Assembly (NCBI GenBank): GCA_025060325.1
Contig: JANXBW010000003.1
Coordinates: 171,231 to 235,230 of the forward strand
From: Thermoguttaceae bacterium
GTDB lineage: Bacteria; Planctomycetota; Planctomycetia; Pirellulales; Thermoguttaceae
DNA: 64,000 nucleotides
Direction: 5' to 3'
The number at the start of each line of letters is the position of its first letter. The stretch's first letter is position 1. The position numbers and the translations under genes are program-made. Below, piece by piece: positions 16,451 through 26,499 of the stretch. The notes beneath the pieces were generated by a model. That model saw only the letters and a list, made by a program, of their open reading frames with translations, was not told where the DNA came from and ran no database searches.

Positions 16451-19400
16451 TCAATTAAGCTGAGGCTCAACCGGGCCATGAGCAGGCTTCCCTTCCTGGG
16501 CCGGTGGCTCCAGCGATGGTTGCTGCTCCGATTGAGACTTCGCGGCCGGGGTTGGCGGCGGAGCAAGGTGCGGAGTGGGCTGCGGCAGGCAGCGGGCTTC
16601 TGCTGGGATCCGCCGCGGTGTCAGTGTGGGAAAGATCACAGGCGTTTCCGTTAAATGCCCGGCCAGTCCATCCTCTGCGGGAAGTCCCACTTCCCCATGG
16701 ATTTGCAGCACGTCGGAAAGAACAAAATGAATTCGCGCTGCTTCTTCCTGTTTAATCCGCTCGGCCTCAGCGGGATTGCGCACCACCCGGGGAGTGAGGA
16801 TGATCAGTAGCTCGGATCGCCGTTCGCGGGCATTGTCCATCCGAAACAGTCGCCCCACCAGGGGAATGTCTGCAAGATAAGGAATCCGTCGCGAGCCAGC
16901 GGTATTGTACTTAGTGATTAGGCCGCCGATGACTATCGTTTCCCCGTCAGCAGCACTGACTGTCGTCTGGGCCGTGGTAACGTTGACAGATGGAGAGCGG
17001 ATCACCTCACCACCACTAATTGAGACGGGAATTCCTTCCGATTCCGGCCCCAATTCCGATTTTTCTGCATCGACCTGCATCACCACCATTCCATCCGGGC
17101 TGATTCGCGGCGTGACTGAGAGAATTAAACCGACCGGTTCGAGTTCCACAGCATTAAACTGCGTGCCGGCGTAGAACCGGGTTCCTACGATCCGGGGTAC
17201 GCGTTTACCAACCTGGATAAAAGCTGGCTGGTTATCAAGCGTCATAATTTGCGGGCGGGATAGCACCCGCAGTTGCCGACGATCCTGCAAAGCTCGGAGC
17301 AAAATGCTGAGGTTCTCGCTGCTTGCCGAGAAGACAAATCCCCCATACCCCAACTCGCTGTTGCTGCGCCCAAGAGAAAAATGCGTCAGTCCCTGTGTAC
17401 CAATTTTTTCGGACGTTGAGAGCGACAAGGCACTCCCGGCGTTGCCCAGGGGTTGATTGTTGAAGTTAAAACCCGGGTTAAGTGTCGTAGAGATCACGCT
17501 TCGGTCAAAAAGCACCGAGTCCTGCAGCCCGAACTCGGCCCCGAATTCATCAACACTTGCTAGTTCCACCTCCACAATGAGTGCCTGAATGAGGACCTGC
17601 GGAGGAAGTTCGTCTAGCTTCTCCACAAGCTCCATTATGTCGGGAAAAAAGCGAGGTGTAGCGCTAATGATCAGGGCGTTGCTCACCGGCTCGGGGACCA
17701 CTACTACCTCCGATTCGATTTGCAGGAAAGGGCTAAGGACACCCGGGGCTGCCAATTGGAGTTGCCGCTCCGTGCGGAGAAAATCGTTGATTGATCGGGC
17801 CACATCGGCAGCCGGCGCATTCTTTAGCCGATAGACCGTGTTAATCCGTTGACGAACTTCCTCTTCGTCCAGCCGCAAGAGAAGGGCCTCCACAATAGCT
17901 AAATCGCCACGCGAACCGGTGGCAATGATGCTATTAGTTCGCACGTCCACAGAAAAGCGAAGGGGCACAAGGGTGGTTTCCCCCTCCGCTCCCGCAAGCT
18001 GTGCCCCAGTGGGTTGCGGGGGAAACAGCGTCCGCAGCAAGTTAGCCAGCGCGGTAGCATCAGCGTTGAAGACTCGAAACACCTTGATTTGGGCGACCGC
18101 ACTGGGCGTATCCAGCTGCTCGATTAGGGCAGCGATAAGCTCCATGCTTTCGGCGGGCGCCGTAATGACCAGGGTATTGGTTTGCGAATTAGGCACAATC
18201 TGCACGTCAGTAAGAAGCCCGGAGCGGACCACCTCTTGCTTTTCCCGATCAATGCCGACAAGTTCGAGGATCGCAGACTTCCGCTGGAGTCCGCCCACCG
18301 CGGCCGAGATCGCCGACTGGAGAGTGTTGGCAATGTCACTTGCCAGGGTAAATCGAAGTTTGAAAATCCGCGTCTGCAAGACGGCCTGGCTTTCCCCCTC
18401 CAGTTGGTTGACAAGAAGTTCCACCTCCCGCATGTCACTGGGCGAAGCGCGGACGATGAGCGAGTTAGTGGCCGTGTCGGCAATCACCTGAACATCGGGC
18501 GACAAACCACCCCTGTTGACAAAAGCGCTGGCAATTGTTGTGCGAGCCACATTCGCGTTGGCACGCTTAAGCGGAAAAATTTTCAGCTCCGCGTGTGGAC
18601 TAACTGGCTGGTCGAGCTTCTCGATAAGCCTCTTGGTTGCTTCAAGGGCCTCGCCCCAACCGATAAGGAGTAACGCATTCGGCTTGACAAGTGGCGTAAT
18701 GCTTACTCGGCCCTGGCGATTGCCTAAAAGCTCCGCCTGCACTTGGGAGATAAGCCGGCTCAAGGACAAACAGTTGACATGGCGGAGCCTGTAAATTTCG
18801 ATCTGCGGCTCGGCTAAAGCGCTTAGGCGTTCAAGTTCGGCGATGATTCGGCTTAATTCTTCCACATCGCGTTGCCGGCCCCGAAGGATCAGGACATCCA
18901 AGTCAGGTAAGCTTTCGACCTCCACATCGCCTCGCACAGCCGGTATCAGTTGGCCCTCTTCCCGGGTCGGCTGCCCGGGGGCAGTGACCGGCTGCGGGCT
19001 AGGTGCCGGGGGGCCAACTTGCTCTTGGTAGGAGGTGGGGACAACGCCGCCCTCTAAATCTTGATGGCCTTGCCGTGAAGCCTCCTCCAGTGCAAGCAGG
19101 CTTGCACCGGCTGGTCCCAAAAGCGGGGCTACCTGATCCACTAAACCCAGTCGGCCCTGAGACGGGCCGGCCATTCCCGCACTGTTATCTCCTGGCGAAG
19201 TTGCCCCGGCCGGAACGGTGGTTTTCCCCTCCGAAGCCTGCCCGGCGCGAAAGGCATCGAGGGCCTCTTTAAGCTTAAGCGGGTCGATTCGCCCAACCGG
19301 AAGCACACGGACGACCGTCTGACCATCCATCGGCCGATCTAGGGCCCGCACAAGGCTCGCCAATTGACGGGCCAAGTTCCGCGGCCCTTGTATCCACACG

Positions 19401-20410
19401 CCCTTGTTCGCGTGGTCAAAGCCTAGTTCCGCTCGCCGGCCGCGGGCATCCTCAAAACAAAGTTCCGCTCGCCCCGGGTGCGGAGTTGCTACCTGCCCCA
19501 GCCGCGCCCCAAGCAAGAGCCCAAGTTGTTCGCGGATTTGGTTTACTGGAAGGTGCGAGACCTCGACGAAAAGGCTTTCTGATTCTTCTGCCGGGGGGAA
19601 TGCGGGCCTAAGTCCCGCTGAGCGCGGCCGAGGAATGACGGCAGTGACATACTCATCCGGCAGCTGAGATGGCCCTGGGGAATCCGCGGGTACCCTAGCG
19701 TCGGGCATGCCGGAACCCGCCGCCACGCCCATTCCCGCGCCCGTAGAGGGGGGCGGTTGAGGGAAGCCGGTATGACCGGGCATGCCTGAACCAGGTTCGG
19801 GCCAAATTCTTTGATCCGACGAGCGCCCCGAAGACTCAGGCACTACCCCCAGTAGACTTACAAGTTTACTAATCTCAGGTATACGGCTGGCCGGGGCTAC
19901 CACGAAAATCCGCCCGGTGGTTGGATCTCCAGCGATGCGAATCCCTTGCTCCTGGGCAAATGCTTGTCGAACCTGATCAACTACGGCTGGAACCTTGTCG
20001 GGCGGGCAGATATAGGCTTGAACCTCGGCTTTACTGGCAAGTGGCGCTGCCCTGGGTTGGTCGAGCCGACTTATGAGCTCGGCAATTACCGGAATCAACT
20101 CCTCCGGCGCGGCGACGAGGAACTGATTGCCTTCGTGATCGACGACAAGTTGGGCACCACCAAAGCCCGATATGATCTCCCGCAGCGGGCCCGCAAGTTC
20201 AGTGGCCTCTCGATGGCGCAGCGGGAAGCTGTGGAATTGCTGCCGTCCGGAAGGCAAATTGCCTAAGGTAGGAGATGGTTGGGCGAGGACTGCCGAGCCT
20301 GGCTCCGGGCTAGCCAGAAGCAATGGGCCTAGGAGAAGCGCCGTCCCGACTAAATTGACTCGGCAAGGACGTGGGTGAGGAAGCTTTCCAAATTTTCCCG
20401 AAGCGATCAT
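16451..20410 (-). CDS. large secretin-like protein (type II secretion GspD-related)
   Basis: A 1319-residue exported protein, about twice the length of a normal GspD. A signal peptide is at about residues 18-45 (GTALLLGPLLLASPEPGSAVLAQ). Numerous N-domain-like repeats follow (for example FPLKRANANVARTTIASAF and VQVIADTATNSLIVRASP; similar units recur four or more times through about residue 900). The C-terminal secretin domain, about 950-1240, has QVLIQALIVEVELASVDEFG, VPRIVGTRFY and the final ELLIILTPRVVRNP motif. Secretins form an outer-membrane ring for type II or type IV systems; no ATPase or pseudopilin gene is nearby, so the system is not identified. GGAAGGA precedes the ATG. Confidence 0.88.
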   Translation of the reverse strand: MIASGKFGKLPHPRPCRVNLVGTALLLGPLLLASPEPGSAVLAQPSPTLGNLPSGRQQFHSFPLRHREATELAGPLREIISGFGGAQLVVDHEGNQFLVAAPEELIPVIAELISRLDQPRAAPLASKAEVQAYICPPDKVPAVVDQVRQAFAQEQGIRIAGDPTTGRIFVVAPASRIPEISKLVSLLGVVPESSGRSSDQRIWPEPGSGMPGHTGFPQPPPSTGAGMGVAAGSGMPDARVPADSPGPSQLPDEYVTAVIPRPRSAGLRPAFPPAEESESLFVEVSHLPVNQIREQLGLLLGARLGQVATPHPGRAELCFEDARGRRAELGFDHANKGVWIQGPRNLARQLASLVRALDRPMDGQTVVRVLPVGRIDPLKLKEALDAFRAGQASEGKTTVPAGATSPGDNSAGMAGPSQGRLGLVDQVAPLLGPAGASLLALEEASRQGHQDLEGGVVPTSYQEQVGPPAPSPQPVTAPGQPTREEGQLIPAVRGDVEVESLPDLDVLILRGRQRDVEELSRIIAELERLSALAEPQIEIYRLRHVNCLSLSRLISQVQAELLGNRQGRVSITPLVKPNALLLIGWGEALEATKRLIEKLDQPVSPHAELKIFPLKRANANVARTTIASAFVNRGGLSPDVQVIADTATNSLIVRASPSDMREVELLVNQLEGESQAVLQTRIFKLRFTLASDIANTLQSAISAAVGGLQRKSAILELVGIDREKQEVVRSGLLTDVQIVPNSQTNTLVITAPAESMELIAALIEQLDTPSAVAQIKVFRVFNADATALANLLRTLFPPQPTGAQLAGAEGETTLVPLRFSVDVRTNSIIATGSRGDLAIVEALLLRLDEEEVRQRINTVYRLKNAPAADVARSINDFLRTERQLQLAAPGVLSPFLQIESEVVVVPEPVSNALIISATPRFFPDIMELVEKLDELPPQVLIQALIVEVELASVDEFGAEFGLQDSVLFDRSVISTTLNPGFNFNNQPLGNAGSALSLSTSEKIGTQGLTHFSLGRSNSELGYGGFVFSASSENLSILLRALQDRRQLRVLSRPQIMTLDNQPAFIQVGKRVPRIVGTRFYAGTQFNAVELEPVGLILSVTPRISPDGMVVMQVDAEKSELGPESEGIPVSISGGEVIRSPSVNVTTAQTTVSAADGETIVIGGLITKYNTAGSRRIPYLADIPLVGRLFRMDNARERRSELLIILTPRVVRNPAEAERIKQEEAARIHFVLSDVLQIHGEVGLPAEDGLAGHLTETPVIFPTLTPRRIPAEARCLPQPTPHLAPPPTPAAKSQSEQQPSLEPPAQEGKPAHGPVEPQLN

Positions 20411-21415
20411 GCGTCCTTCCCGCTACTTGCCGCCGAGTTTCGGAGAAAAGTTGGCATTACCCCTATCTCTTAACGGGCACGAGCCAGTGTTTCGGCTCGG
20501 GTTAGCCGCCAAACGAAAGCAAGGCCCCAAACGCGCAAAGGGCCTAGTTACCCGGGGGCGGTGGAACCCCCCCAGCCAAAGATCCTGAGGATTCCCACAT
20601 TCGCTGGTTTGTCTACCGAACTCCGCAAAGCACTTGCCGGGCGTCCCCTAAATCCTTTCGGGGTGTGCCTTGTCAGGGGAGCTTTCCCTTGCTCTGACGC
20701 GATTTAGTGGCCGGTTGTTGGAAAGATGAGCCCTCATTCGCCCGGGGCGATCAAACCGCATCGAAAGCTTGGGTCCCGGTCGAAATTCTTTGGAGAGCGC
20801 CCACCTTCCGGGCCAGTCCCAGAGACCAGACCCAATTCCCACCCAATTTGAGCCGAAGCCGGTTGAGTAGCTAATGTCGAAAAGTCCTGGCACGACTCCT
20901 TACCCGTGGGACTCCGCCCCCAGTTAGCAGGATGCTATAGGCCGGTTAAGTCGGGGGGCAAGATCAGTTCCGGCTGGCATACCGGGGGAAGCCCGAGGTA
21001 GGGTTGCCTTGGGTATCGGAGCGATCCGCGAGGTTTCGCAAGGTCCTAAAAGGGATTTGCGGGAAATGTCAGAACTTCCCATTTTTGCGGGTTTCAACTG
21101 GCAAACGGGCGTAATCAGTTTGGCCCGGAAGGAATCGGAGCCTCGCGTTGGACCTGTGGCAGTAAGTCCGAGGCACTGTCACCAGAAGTTCTCATCTGGA
21201 GTGCGTGGCACGAGGCGGAACAGATGCTGCTTGGCATGGAGAAAAGCTGCGAAAAGTTTGGCCGAAATGACGCATGTGGCAGCCGGAACACTTACGCAAA
21301 CAAAGGTAAATCGTCTTTGATTTCCTTGCAGATGCCGAAATAAGGCGTATACAATGTCAGTGGCGGCATAGCAGAGGCAGAGCGGGTCGGTTCGGTTGGG
21401 GGTCTTTTCGGCAGG
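20411..21415. other. non-coding gap about 1 kb
   Basis: Separates the minus-strand secretin gene from a plus-strand gene, so both promoters should be here. The open frames at about 20648-20893 and 21009-21320 have no recognisable content. A loose inverted repeat AGGCCC/GGGCCT near 20521-20546 lacks a T-run. Confidence 0.4.
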
Positions 21416-21913
21416 ATGTGGTCGATGGCCGGATTCTGGTGGCCAATTTTAGCGCTGCTTGGTGGATTGGGCTGCGCCGGCGGGTGGATGGCCCTCCGCT
21501 ATCTTCACCATTTATGGTGGATGCGTCGACTCAGGCGGGCCTGTCGACAATTTCACCTGCAGCGTGAGCGCTTGGAAGCGCGGTTTATTAAGTTGGCTCA
21601 AGGTCGCGCGCAGCCAGGTGCCCCCCGCTGGGCGGATTGTCGATTCGAAGACGGTGTGACTTACGCCCGCAATCGCCTCACCGGTGAGATTTCGGCTTTT
21701 GTCGGCGTTTCGATCGAGCTTGAACCCCCTAGCCAGTTTGCTCCGATTGACCGTGAGGAACTCCTCCGATCCGGCACTGCCGTTTTCCGGTACGATGGTC
21801 GCCAGTGGGATACCGATGGCCGACTGATCTACGACCTTTCCCCCCAGGAAGCAATTTACTTCTATAAGAGCGATCTTAAACCCCTCGTTCGGGAGGTAGC
21901 CCGGAGGGGATAA
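21416..21913 (+). CDS. hypothetical protein with N-terminal membrane anchor
   Basis: A 165-residue protein. Residues about 5-30 are a transmembrane or signal segment (WWPILALLGGLGCAGGWMAL), followed by a basic helical stretch (RRLRRACRQFHLQRERLEAR) and a globular C-terminal half rich in conserved-looking aromatic residues (FRYDGRQWDTDGRLIYDLSP). The half-length helix after the membrane segment suggests a bitopic protein with the body in the cytoplasm. I do not recognise the family. ATG 21416 and ATG 21425 are both possible, after a weak GGCAGG site. Confidence 0.68.
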   Translation: MWSMAGFWWPILALLGGLGCAGGWMALRYLHHLWWMRRLRRACRQFHLQRERLEARFIKLAQGRAQPGAPRWADCRFEDGVTYARNRLTGEISAFVGVSIELEPPSQFAPIDREELLRSGTAVFRYDGRQWDTDGRLIYDLSPQEAIYFYKSDLKPLVREVARRG

Positions 21914-22175
21914 TCTTTCTGTCGGCACCTTTATCGGCTTGGGTTGGAGAGGACCGGACCGGGGAGTGGCGCCTGCCGTGCCATCTAATTCCGCAGCGAG
22001 CAACCTAGGGCCTTTTTCATGCGCAGAGGCCCCCCGACTCGTCAAGATTGCCACTGGCTCTGGTTATGAAACGGAGTTGAGGCGATCCAATTCGGCAGGT
22101 GGACGACAGACCGTCAGAGACCCATGGTCAGCTTAGCAGGATCTTCCTAACTATAAGAGGAGGCGGGCGCCAGCG

Positions 22176-22577
22176 GTGGATGTCGACTTTCGCACCTGGT
22201 ACGATCAGCTGATCAAGCCCCCTTGGACACCACCGCCGTGGATGATCGGCCTGATCTGGTCAATCCTTTATCCGCTCATTGCAATTTCGTTCGGATATGT
22301 TTTTCTGCAGGTGATTCGAGGGAAGATTCCCGCCTGGGTAGCGATCCCCTTTCTCATCAACTTGGTGGCAAATCTCTTGTTTATGCCTATCTTCTCAGGA
22401 TGGAAGAACCTCTGGTTAGCTTCGGTGGATGTCGTTGTTGTTTGGCTATCTATTCCCTGGGCAATGTGGACGATTTGGCCCTATGCCCAGTGGGTCGCGT
22501 TGTTTCAGGTTCCTTATTTGTGTTGGGTCACCATCGCCACAACGCTAATGCTCTACATCTTGTTCGCCAATCCTTAG
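22176..22577 (+). CDS. TspO/MBR family protein, short form without the first membrane helix
   Basis: A 133-residue integral membrane protein of the tryptophan-rich TspO/peripheral benzodiazepine receptor family, which binds tetrapyrroles and related ligands. The family motif is WYDQLIKPPWTPPPWMIG, followed by LIWSILYPLI. About four membrane segments are visible (residues about 22-45, 55-72, 80-98, 105-130) with many Trp. Typical TspO proteins have five, so the N-terminal helix before the WYxxL motif is missing; upstream in-frame sequence reaches a stop without encoding one. A GAGGAGG site precedes the GTG start by about 12 bases. Confidence 0.87.
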   Translation: MDVDFRTWYDQLIKPPWTPPPWMIGLIWSILYPLIAISFGYVFLQVIRGKIPAWVAIPFLINLVANLLFMPIFSGWKNLWLASVDVVVVWLSIPWAMWTIWPYAQWVALFQVPYLCWVTIATTLMLYILFANP

Positions 22578-22714
22578 AGGGGCCCGTCACTTTTTCTCGC
22601 GGTGCCAATCCTTTTGTGACAAGACGCGCCAAATCGCCCCGTGTGGTTTTCGCCCGCGCAGCCCTTGGCGTCCACATTCGTGGACCAAGTTAGTTTACAG
22701 GACTTGGCGATGAC

Positions 22715-22844
22715 TAAATAGCTCCACACGGTAGGGATGGTGCAAGTATCTCAACTTGATCTTGCCAAATAAAAAGGCTCGGCTTTCTCTACGACTTACG
22801 CCAGCAAACTGCCAAGCGCTACACTTCCGTTGTGGAGCTATTTA
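22715..22844. repeat. 130-bp segment bounded by 14-bp perfect inverted repeats (MITE-like)
   Basis: TAAATAGCTCCACA at 22715-22728 is the exact reverse complement of TGTGGAGCTATTTA at 22831-22844; allowing one inserted base the match extends to 17 (CGG inside). The ends sit at TA dinucleotides, the target of IS630/mariner-type elements. The 102-bp interior encodes nothing. A long-range RNA hairpin or regulatory palindrome pair is an alternative. Confidence 0.5.
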
Positions 22845-23011
22845 AAAACAAATTTCGGGCGGGTTAACCGGCGCAGTTTAGACACCTAGTCCTGCTCAAA
22901 CTGGGACCGGGTAGAAAAGCATCAAAAAGAAGATGAAGCCGCAGACGCTAATGCTTCAAGATCTTGTGCCGAGTCCTTGTGTTTGGTCATTCAAAGTACG
23001 TTTTGGCCCAG

Positions 23012-23085
23012 TGGGCGATGCAGGACTTGAACCTGCGACCCCCAGCTTGTCGAGCTGGTGCTCTAGCCACCTGAGCTAATCGCCC
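23012..23085 (-). tRNA. tRNA-Val(GAC)
   Basis: 74 bases. The acceptor stem GGGCGAT pairs with ATCGCCC, the D arm TAGCTCAGG and T arm GGTTCAAGTCC are canonical, and the anticodon loop TCGACAA between CCAGC and GCTGG gives anticodon GAC. The discriminator is A and 3' CCA is not encoded. It stands alone between TspO and rplQ. Confidence 0.95.
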
Positions 23086-23940
23086 AAAGCTCTCGTTGCT
23101 TCCAGGCGAGCACTCCGGCTCGGAACCGTTGCGGCTGTCCATCAAGCCGCTTCCTTGCCAGTCCCCCAGGGGCGGCCCCCCTTGCGGCGAGCCAAAATCC
23201 CAACTTCTTGCAAAAGCCTACACCCGGGCGGTGCTTCCGGGATGGGGGCCTCGCCTCTTGCCGCGCAACTCAAGGATCGGTGGGGCTGCGGCCTGCGTCC
23301 CTGCCGCCCTCTCGCCCGCACCGGCTCGCAACCCAAAGCCAGGTTCCGGGTCCGAAAACTATTTTGGACTACGGAAGCTGAGCCGGCAAGCCCTGCTCCG
23401 ATTTAGGGCGCAAAGGCCATTCGTATCGGAGGGGCCAGTCCGCCCCTAACCGCCGGCCGTCACAAGGAGATTCAAACACCTGGCTTACGGCAACCGAATG
23501 GTGCCCGAGAGCTTGCACGAGGTATTGGTTCTTGAGTCCCGGCCGTGGGGCGGAAACGGAATACCCACTGAAACTCTAGCTTTAGCCGCCGGATTCGAGC
23601 CTAAATGCTGTGAGAGCCAGCCAATTAGATTTTTTGCGAAATTCCCGGAGAAAAAGTTCGAGTCCGTTGTGCCTGCTCGACTCAGGAATATAAGGGCGAA
23701 AACTCGCATCCATGTAATGTGGGGAAATCGCCCCAATAAGCCCGGACACGGCACCTGCTGCCCATGTCAAAACGCGGCTTTTCGGGCTCTGCCGGGCAAC
23801 AAGCTGGCAAGCAAGGCCACGGACCTTTAGATTGTTACGACAGCTACCCAGCCTCGGAAAATATCCCGAATGTCCAACTTCTGCTACCGGCCGCCTTGCC
23901 TCGCCCGCCACCCTCTCGCCGGTCCACGTCGATTACAGTC
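23086..23940. other. non-coding gap after the rplQ end of the ribosomal cluster
   Basis: 855 bases with only unsupported frames on both strands. No strong terminator hairpin with a T-run was found just downstream of the rplQ stop. The region upstream of the tRNA gene presumably holds its promoter. Confidence 0.4.
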
Positions 23941-24513
23941 TTAAGTAGCGCTTTCAAACACTGGCCGAACGGGCGTCTTCTTCACGCGGTCGTGCTTGCC
24001 GACAAACTCCAGTATCGCCCGCGGTGCATTATCCCCTAACCGAGGCTTTACCAACTTAAGGATCCGCGTATAGCCACCGGGGCGGTCTTTATACCGGGGA
24101 GCCAGCTTGTTAAAGATAACCCGGACTGCTTTCTTATTGTGGAGCAACTTTAGGACGTGTCGCCGGGCGGCTACCACCGGCGCCATAGTGCGATTCCACT
24201 CATACCAGGCCGCGCTCTTGCGCCATTGTTCCCATGCTGTACTTCGCCTGGGAGCAGTTGGCTCCATCGCCCGGGCCTTTTCTAACTGTGGCAAGACCCG
24301 CTTGGCAATTGTGATACACCGCTCGATAAGCGGGCGGACTTCCTTCGCCTTGGCCAAAGTGGTGATGATCCGACCCGGCTCGGCCGGCTTGCACGGATCG
24401 TCCTCGCGGTAATCGGCCTCCGTTAAGATAAGCGCGACGGCCAAACTCCGCAAAAGCGCCCGCTGATGTTTAGGGTTTCGGCCCAGTTTGCGTCCACGTT
24501 TACGATGTCGCAT
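23941..24513 (-). CDS. rplQ: 50S ribosomal protein L17, enlarged
   Basis: A 190-residue L17, about 65 longer than the usual 120-127. The start MRHRKRGRKLGRNPKHQRAL and the end YKDRPGGYTRILKLVKPRLG are standard. The extra length lies in two places: about 12 residues (EDDPCKPAEPGR) before the IITTLAKAKEVRPLIER segment, and about 45 residues (KARAMEPTAPRR to about APVVAAR) in the middle. L17 sits at the exit-tunnel side of the large subunit. Last gene of the alpha operon, after rpoA, with AAGG before the ATG. Confidence 0.96.
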   Translation of the reverse strand: MRHRKRGRKLGRNPKHQRALLRSLAVALILTEADYREDDPCKPAEPGRIITTLAKAKEVRPLIERCITIAKRVLPQLEKARAMEPTAPRRSTAWEQWRKSAAWYEWNRTMAPVVAARRHVLKLLHNKKAVRVIFNKLAPRYKDRPGGYTRILKLVKPRLGDNAPRAILEFVGKHDRVKKTPVRPVFESAT

Positions 24514-24655
24514 TGCCTTAAGCCTTTCGTATAAAAAGCCGACTCGTACTTGAAAGAGCCGGCGCCAATGTGCTCAAACCGCTGCTAATTGTCTCTCTGG
24601 TGAATCGTCAACGGAGCCTGTTGATTTATGGTCTGAATGAGCCAGAGAGCTTCAC

Positions 24656-25657
24656 TTAGTTTTGGGAACTTCCCGCCAATGTCGCCAAATTCATCCCAAG
24701 CGACAGGCCTAGCGGACCGAGCTTTTCCTTAACCTCCGCCAAGGCGCCTTCGCCAAAGTTGGCCATGTTCAGCAGCTCGGATTCGGATCGCGCTACCAGA
24801 TCACGAACCGTCCGGATGTTGTGGGCTTCAAGCGAACCTAAGACGCGAGGCGAGAAGTTAAGCTCGCTGACCGCCAAATTAAGCTTTGCCTCAAGCCCCG
24901 GGGGAAGGCTGCTACTAGGCCGGGTAGGCGGTTCTGCGTGAACCCGCGGACCAAGTTCCATATACTGCACAAACGGGTTGAGATGCTTGCGAAGAATCTT
25001 GGCCGCCTCTACAAGGGCCATCTCCGGCGACACAGCCCCGTTGGTCCAAATCTCAAGAATCAGCTTGTCATAATTACTCTTCTGCCCCACCCGAGTTTCT
25101 TCCACTTCATAGCGAACCCGCACCACCGGGCTAAACAAAGCGTCAATAGGGATTACCCCTATTTCCTGCACATGAGGCATGCGTTCGGAAGCGGGCCAAT
25201 AGCCCCGACCGTTTTCCACAGTCATTTCCATTTGGAAGGGAACATCGTCGGTCAAGGTGGCGATGACATGATCCTTGTTGATTACCTCCACCATGCCGTC
25301 GGTTTGAATGTCGGCGCCCGTGACGACACCGCGGGTGTTTCTGTCGATCCGGATGATGCGAGGCTCCGAACTATAATTACGCACCACGAGCGACTTGACG
25401 TTAAGAATGATGTCGGTCACATCCTCGACAACACCAGGCAGGGAAGTAAATTCGTGCAAAGCGCCGTTGATTTTGACCTGAGTGACCGCACTTCCCTCCA
25501 AGCTGGAAAGAAGCACCCGACGAAGGCTATTGCCGATGGTGATTCCGAAACCCCGTTCAAACGGCTGCACAATGAACTTGCCGTACGTCGGCGACAGAGT
25601 CTCTCGCTCGCAGACAATCTGGCTGGGCAATTCGAAGCCACGCCACCTGATACGCAT
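24656..25657 (-). CDS. rpoA: DNA-directed RNA polymerase subunit alpha
   Basis: 333 residues. The N-terminal assembly domain has [20 protein letters not shown] and [13 protein letters not shown]. The C-terminal domain (about 250-325), which binds UP elements and activators, shows the standard [19 protein letters not shown] and [20 protein letters not shown] helices. The frame extends 11 codons upstream, but ATG 25657 starts [11 protein letters not shown], the family-like N-terminus. It follows rpsD by 62 bp and precedes rplQ, the usual alpha-operon order. Confidence 0.97.
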   Translation of the reverse strand: MRIRWRGFELPSQIVCERETLSPTYGKFIVQPFERGFGITIGNSLRRVLLSSLEGSAVTQVKINGALHEFTSLPGVVEDVTDIILNVKSLVVRNYSSEPRIIRIDRNTRGVVTGADIQTDGMVEVINKDHVIATLTDDVPFQMEMTVENGRGYWPASERMPHVQEIGVIPIDALFSPVVRVRYEVEETRVGQKSNYDKLILEIWTNGAVSPEMALVEAAKILRKHLNPFVQYMELGPRVHAEPPTRPSSSLPPGLEAKLNLAVSELNFSPRVLGSLEAHNIRTVRDLVARSESELLNMANFGEGALAEVKEKLGPLGLSLGMNLATLAGSSQN

Positions 25658-25719
25658 GTTAATCCTCTCCCGCTGTCTCGGCCAAAACAAATTGACTCCC
25701 GGCTTGTACTACCCTCGCC

Positions 25720-26346
25720 CTATTTGGAGCAAAACTCGATGATAAGCTGCGGGTCCACTTTAATGGCCACATCCTCAAGAGTGGGCAACCGCAAGACGTG
25801 GCCCTCCGGCGGAGGACCTTCTACCCGGCTTAGATAATCCGGAACGGGTGCCCTGTTGATTTCCATCGCCGCTTTGACAACCTCCAAAGACCGCGGCCGA
25901 TCCTTTACGGAAATCACATCGCCTACGTCCACCTGGTAGCTGGGAATATCCACCCGCCGGCCGTTGACCAAAATGTGCCCATGCCGAACCAATTGCCGCG
26001 CATGGCGCCGCGAAAGCGCAAAACCGAGTCGATAAACCACGTTGTCCAATCGTCGTTCCAACAGGGACATCAACACTTCGCCAGTGTTACCTTTGGACCG
26101 TTCTGCCCGCTGGAAATACCGGCGGAACTGCCGCTCCAAGATCCCGTAAAAGTGCTTTACTTTTTGCTTTTCTCGCAGCCGTATCCCGTATTCCGTCAAC
26201 TTTCCGCGGCGAAAACCATGCATACCGGGCACGGACTGCCGGCGCTCCAAGGCACACTTATTCGTGGCACACCGTGTGCCCTTGAGCATTAACTTCATGC
26301 CTTCGCGACGGCACAACCGACAAACAGGTCCTGTATACCTCCCCAT
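25720..26346 (-). CDS. rpsD: 30S ribosomal protein S4 (zinc-binding form)
   Basis: 208 residues, normal length. Four cysteines near the N-terminus (CRLC, then C and C in [13 protein letters not shown]) make this the zinc-binding C+ form. The S4 RNA-binding domain is clear in [20 protein letters not shown] and [18 protein letters not shown]4 nucleates assembly of the small-subunit body and often represses its own operon. In the alpha operon between rpsK and rpoA. Confidence 0.97.
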   Translation of the reverse strand: MGRYTGPVCRLCRREGMKLMLKGTRCATNKCALERRQSVPGMHGFRRGKLTEYGIRLREKQKVKHFYGILERQFRRYFQRAERSKGNTGEVLMSLLERRLDNVVYRLGFALSRRHARQLVRHGHILVNGRRVDIPSYQVDVGDVISVKDRPRSLEVVKAAMEINRAPVPDYLSRVEGPPPEGHVLRLPTLEDVAIKVDPQLIIEFCSK

Positions 26347-26499
26347 GGAACTAGTCTCTTAAGCTTTCTGCTCAAGCGAATATGTACAACGCTGTAAACG
26401 CCGGAATAAATTTTGCCCAGGAGTTATCGACACTGGATGGCCGGCTGAGTGGCTGCGCTAAGCATCCGAAAGTTTTCCCAAGCCCGGCAGCCCCCGCCC

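Noticed and set aside
13168..21343. Shared 14-base word GCAGATGCCGAAAT upstream of the FHA gene and of the gene at 21416
   Set aside because: A 14-base match between two sites is expected by chance in 64 kb; flanks do not match.
23096..23911. Several plus- and minus-strand frames next to tRNA-Val
   Set aside because: Mirror-image GC-rich frames without ribosome binding sites or domain patterns.
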